From an uncultured bacterium (GTDB lineage Bacteria; Cyanobacteriota; Vampirovibrionia; Gastranaerophilales; Gastranaerophilaceae), in assembly GCA_900553845.1 (NCBI GenBank), contig USEW01000086.1, positions 1-8,109 on the forward strand: 8,109 bases of DNA, written 5' to 3'. Below are positions 6,342 to 8,109 of the stretch, piece by piece. The translations under genes were made by a program, and so were the position numbers. Below the pieces are notes generated by a model that saw only the letters and a program-made list of their open reading frames with translations, was not told where the DNA came from and did no database searches. Each line of letters begins with the position of its first letter. Positions within the stretch are counted from its first letter, which is position 1.

Positions 6342-7718
6342 TTACTGCGCTTTGATTTCTATCAATGTATCAACAATAACAGGATCCCACTTAGTTGCAG
6401 CTTCGCTTTTAATAACATTTAAAGCTTCAGTGTTGCTCATTTTTTCCCGATGAGGTCTATCAGAGATTAAAGCGCAATATGCATCCGCAACAGCAATAAT
6501 CCTTGAACCAAGAGGAATGCTGTTTCCTTTTAAACCATACTGCGAGTCAACACCGTCGTATCTTTCGTTGTTATAGTGAATATATGGGATTATTTCGGAT
6601 AAAAAGTTAATATTCATAAGCAGACTAACACCAAAATTCGTATGATCGTTTAATTTTTGCCATTCTTCTTTTGTAAGCTTGCCTGATTTTGAAAATATAG
6701 TCTGCGGAAGAATAATCTTTCCTATATTTTGTAATAGCCCTGCATAATAAACAAGGTCGGTTGTTTTTTCGTTCAAACCAAGTTTTTGACATATTTCTTT
6801 GGATAATAATGCAACATTGTGCGCGTGGTTAGTTTTATATTCACTTTTTTCATTTACACAAAGGGCAAGAGCCTCAACAAATTTCTGCTGGGCAAGACCT
6901 AGGTCGCAAATCATTGAAGTTAACTCGGAACGCATGTATTTTAAATCCATTTCATTTGAGTTTGGGTCTTTTATCATTAGCTTGGTTTCATTTATTAATT
7001 TTTGAAGATACAATGATGTAGCAAATAAAATGCTTATTACCGTTGCTAAGTTTAAATAATGCGGTGCTATTGGTTCATTGTTGTTTAAAATGACCACCCC
7101 AATACTCCCTAGGTTGTTATGCATTGGGATTAATGCTGAATAAATCAAATCCGTTGTATCAATGTTTTCATAAAATTCAAAGTCATAATCTGAATATTTA
7201 GTAAGTATTGATTCGTGGTTTTCAAACACATTTTTTATTATCAGGTTCTTTTCATCAAACTTTATGCCGTAATTTTTTGTTGTTAGTTCGTTTGCTATTT
7301 TCTCGTTTGAAGTTCCTGATAATACAAGATCGTTTTCAAGTTTATTGTCAAAACCAATAGTAAGTTTTGATGATAAAAGTATATGGCATTCTTTAACATC
7401 AAGCATTTTTGTAAGACATGAGGCTATAGAGTTGTATATAAGATAGTCTTTATTTTGATTGATACCAAGTATATTTAACGTGTTATTTATCGAATATATT
7501 GAAATTAGTTCATTTAACTGTGTCTTAAGATTGTCAACTGACTTGTTTTTGTTGTGATTCTTAGCCATTTTATCAACAAGTTCATCAGATATCAAATGTT
7601 CAATTAAGAAATCTCCCATATTCAATGCAAAAATTTCTTCCATCGGGTCAAGATCAATTAAGTTTGCACTGCGTGCAAAAAGTGATGCACCATTTTCAAT
7701 ATTTTCTTTTTTATTCAT
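6342..7718 (-). CDS. GAF-like / degenerate HD-GYP domain protein
   Basis: This is a 458-residue cytoplasmic protein. Residues about 65-240 look like a GAF-type sensor domain (ALIPMHNNLGSIGVVILNN at 195-213 is typical). Residues about 275-458 are an HD-GYP domain recognisable by order and spacing: NHAHNVALLS, the LLxxIGKIILP block, KLTKEEW, DHTNFG, ERYDG, YGLKGNSIPLGSRIIAVADAY, RPHR and WDP. In active members this domain hydrolyses cyclic-di-GMP with two or three metal ions. Most key residues are changed: the HD pair is Q330-N331, the HHE motif is N383-N384-E385, and GYP is D391-S392-Q393. H298, H359 and D412 remain. Loss of phosphodiesterase activity is therefore likely, leaving a sensor, scaffold or nucleotide-binding role. 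The start at 7718 is supported by a GGTGG ribosome site (7726-7730) 7 bases upstream. It is the first gene of an operon with the hydrolase-fold gene, 2 bp downstream. I found no convincing promoter. Confidence 0.88.
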   Translation of the reverse strand: MNKKENIENGASLFARSANLIDLDPMEEIFALNMGDFLIEHLISDELVDKMAKNHNKNKSVDNLKTQLNELISIYSINNTLNILGINQNKDYLIYNSIASCLTKMLDVKECHILLSSKLTIGFDNKLENDLVLSGTSNEKIANELTTKNYGIKFDEKNLIIKNVFENHESILTKYSDYDFEFYENIDTTDLIYSALIPMHNNLGSIGVVILNNNEPIAPHYLNLATVISILFATSLYLQKLINETKLMIKDPNSNEMDLKYMRSELTSMICDLGLAQQKFVEALALCVNEKSEYKTNHAHNVALLSKEICQKLGLNEKTTDLVYYAGLLQNIGKIILPQTIFSKSGKLTKEEWQKLNDHTNFGVSLLMNINFLSEIIPYIHYNNERYDGVDSQYGLKGNSIPLGSRIIAVADAYCALISDRPHREKMSNTEALNVIKSEAATKWDPVIVDTLIEIKAQ

Positions 7719-7814
7719 AATTCAACCACCATATAAAAACTTCTCTTTTCTATACTTTTATATTATCGGATATAATTTCAAAAATCTTTACATTTTTTGC
7801 AAAATTTTATACTA

Positions 7815-7871
7815 ATTGTTTACAAATGTTAATCAAAAGTATAACTTTTAATATAAACTACATTGTTTACA
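7815..7871 (+). repeat. Direct repeat ATTGTTTACA, two copies
   Basis: The 10-mer ATTGTTTACA occurs exactly at 7815-7824 and 7862-7871, 47 bp apart start to start. The first copy extends to TTGTTTACAA, a near-palindrome with TTGT/ACAA half-sites; in the second the last base differs (ACAT). The downstream copy overlaps the putative -35 of the rightward gene. They could be operator sites for a regulator, or simply two -35-like elements. Confidence 0.4.
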
Positions 7872-7893
7872 TTATGGAAATAATATAAATAAT
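7866..7893 (+). promoter_or_regulatory. Candidate promoter of the gene at 7945
   Basis: TTTACA (7866-7871) and AATAAT (7888-7893) each match the consensus at five of six positions and are 16 bp apart. An alternative extended -10, TGT-TATATT, lies at 7893-7901. Either would give a leader of about 35-45 bases containing the AGGAA ribosome site at 7928-7932. Confidence 0.38.
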
Positions 7894-7944
7894 GTTATAT
7901 TATGTTTGTTATAGAGTTGGGGAAAACAGGAATTATAAATTTTT

Positions 7945-8109
7945 ATGTATAATGGTGTTAACAATAATGCTTATGATAATCTGCTTAAATCAAAGCTTCA
8001 TCTGGCATATGGAACTAACAGCATAGGGTCAAAAAATAATGTAACCTCCGGTTCAGAATCATCAGATAATGCCAATAAAGCTAATAATGAAATTGTTGAT
8101 GAAAGCAGC
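7945..8109 (+). CDS. Asn/Ser-rich hypothetical protein, N-terminal 55 codons (runs off the window)
   Basis: I do not recognise this protein. An uninterrupted frame opens at ATG 7945 (MYNGVNNNAYDNLLKSKLHL...) and is still open at the window end. The visible part is polar and rich in Asn, Ser and acidic residues, with a low-complexity stretch from about residue 27 onward (NSIGSKNN, SGSESSDNANKANN). There is no signal peptide or membrane segment. A short amphipathic helix may occupy residues 9-22. AGGAA at 7928-7932 is a plausible if slightly distant Shine-Dalgarno, 12 bases from the ATG, and a candidate promoter precedes it. The disordered start suggests a linker or tail ahead of a folded domain that lies outside the window. 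It is divergent from the HD-GYP operon. Confidence 0.6.
   Translation, partial: MYNGVNNNAYDNLLKSKLHLAYGTNSIGSKNNVTSGSESSDNANKANNEIVDESS

Larger units (their letters stand above)
7719..7944. promoter_or_regulatory. Divergent intergenic region
   Basis: These 226 bp separate the divergent HD-GYP operon and the partial gene at 7945. They are extremely AT-rich and hold the HD-GYP ribosome site (7726-7730), a repeated 10-bp element and a candidate plus-strand promoter. No coding frame with a ribosome site, hairpin terminator or RNA gene was seen. Confidence 0.5.

Noticed and set aside
6799..7005. Plus-strand frame
   Set aside because: It is antisense to the HD-GYP gene and shows no domain or ribosome site.

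Overview
The window is strongly AT-rich, uses the standard bacterial code (TGG for Trp, TAA/TAG stops) and carries densely packed bacterial genes on both strands. I see no rRNA, tRNA, insertion sequence, phage gene or CRISPR array. The low GC and the architectures (multi-zinc-ribbon/ATPase/TPR protein, degenerate HD-GYP protein, small exported proteins) would fit a gut-type low-GC lineage such as Candidatus Gastranaerophilales/Vampirovibrionia (Melainabacteria). That placement is only an impression: no phylogenetic marker gene is present.

Layout. (1) 64-243, +: a 59-residue hypothetical protein with a good Shine-Dalgarno site, followed by a clear intrinsic terminator at 272-301. (2) 2499-451, -: two genes in a row. 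The first is a PilZ-domain protein with an N-terminal signal sequence. The second, after 63 bp, is a soluble 493-residue protein whose C-terminal two thirds resemble the cytoplasmic domain of the export-gate protein FlhA/InvA (FHIPEP family), but with no membrane channel and with a DUF4177-like plus coiled-coil N-terminus instead. (3) 2626-5565, +: a 979-residue protein with three zinc ribbons, a P-loop NTPase and a TPR-like helical C-terminus, divergent from the PilZ gene. (4) 7718-5551, -: a two-gene operon with a 2-bp gap. It encodes a GAF-like/HD-GYP protein whose catalytic motifs are nearly all replaced, then an exported alpha/beta-hydrolase-fold protein whose nucleophile and His positions are also replaced. 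Its last gene overlaps the 3' end of the 979-residue gene by 15 bp. (5) 7945 to the window end, +: the first 55 codons of an Asn/Ser-rich protein of unknown function, behind a 226-bp intergenic region with a repeated 10-bp element.

How the genes might work together. PilZ and HD-GYP both belong to cyclic-di-GMP signalling. Here the PilZ protein keeps its binding motifs, while the HD-GYP protein has lost the residues needed for hydrolysis. The most unusual gene is the channel-less FlhA-C-like protein next to the PilZ gene. One reading is a regulatory or scaffolding module that reuses secretion and second-messenger folds without their catalytic or transport parts. This is inference: nothing in the window shows that the three transcription units act together.
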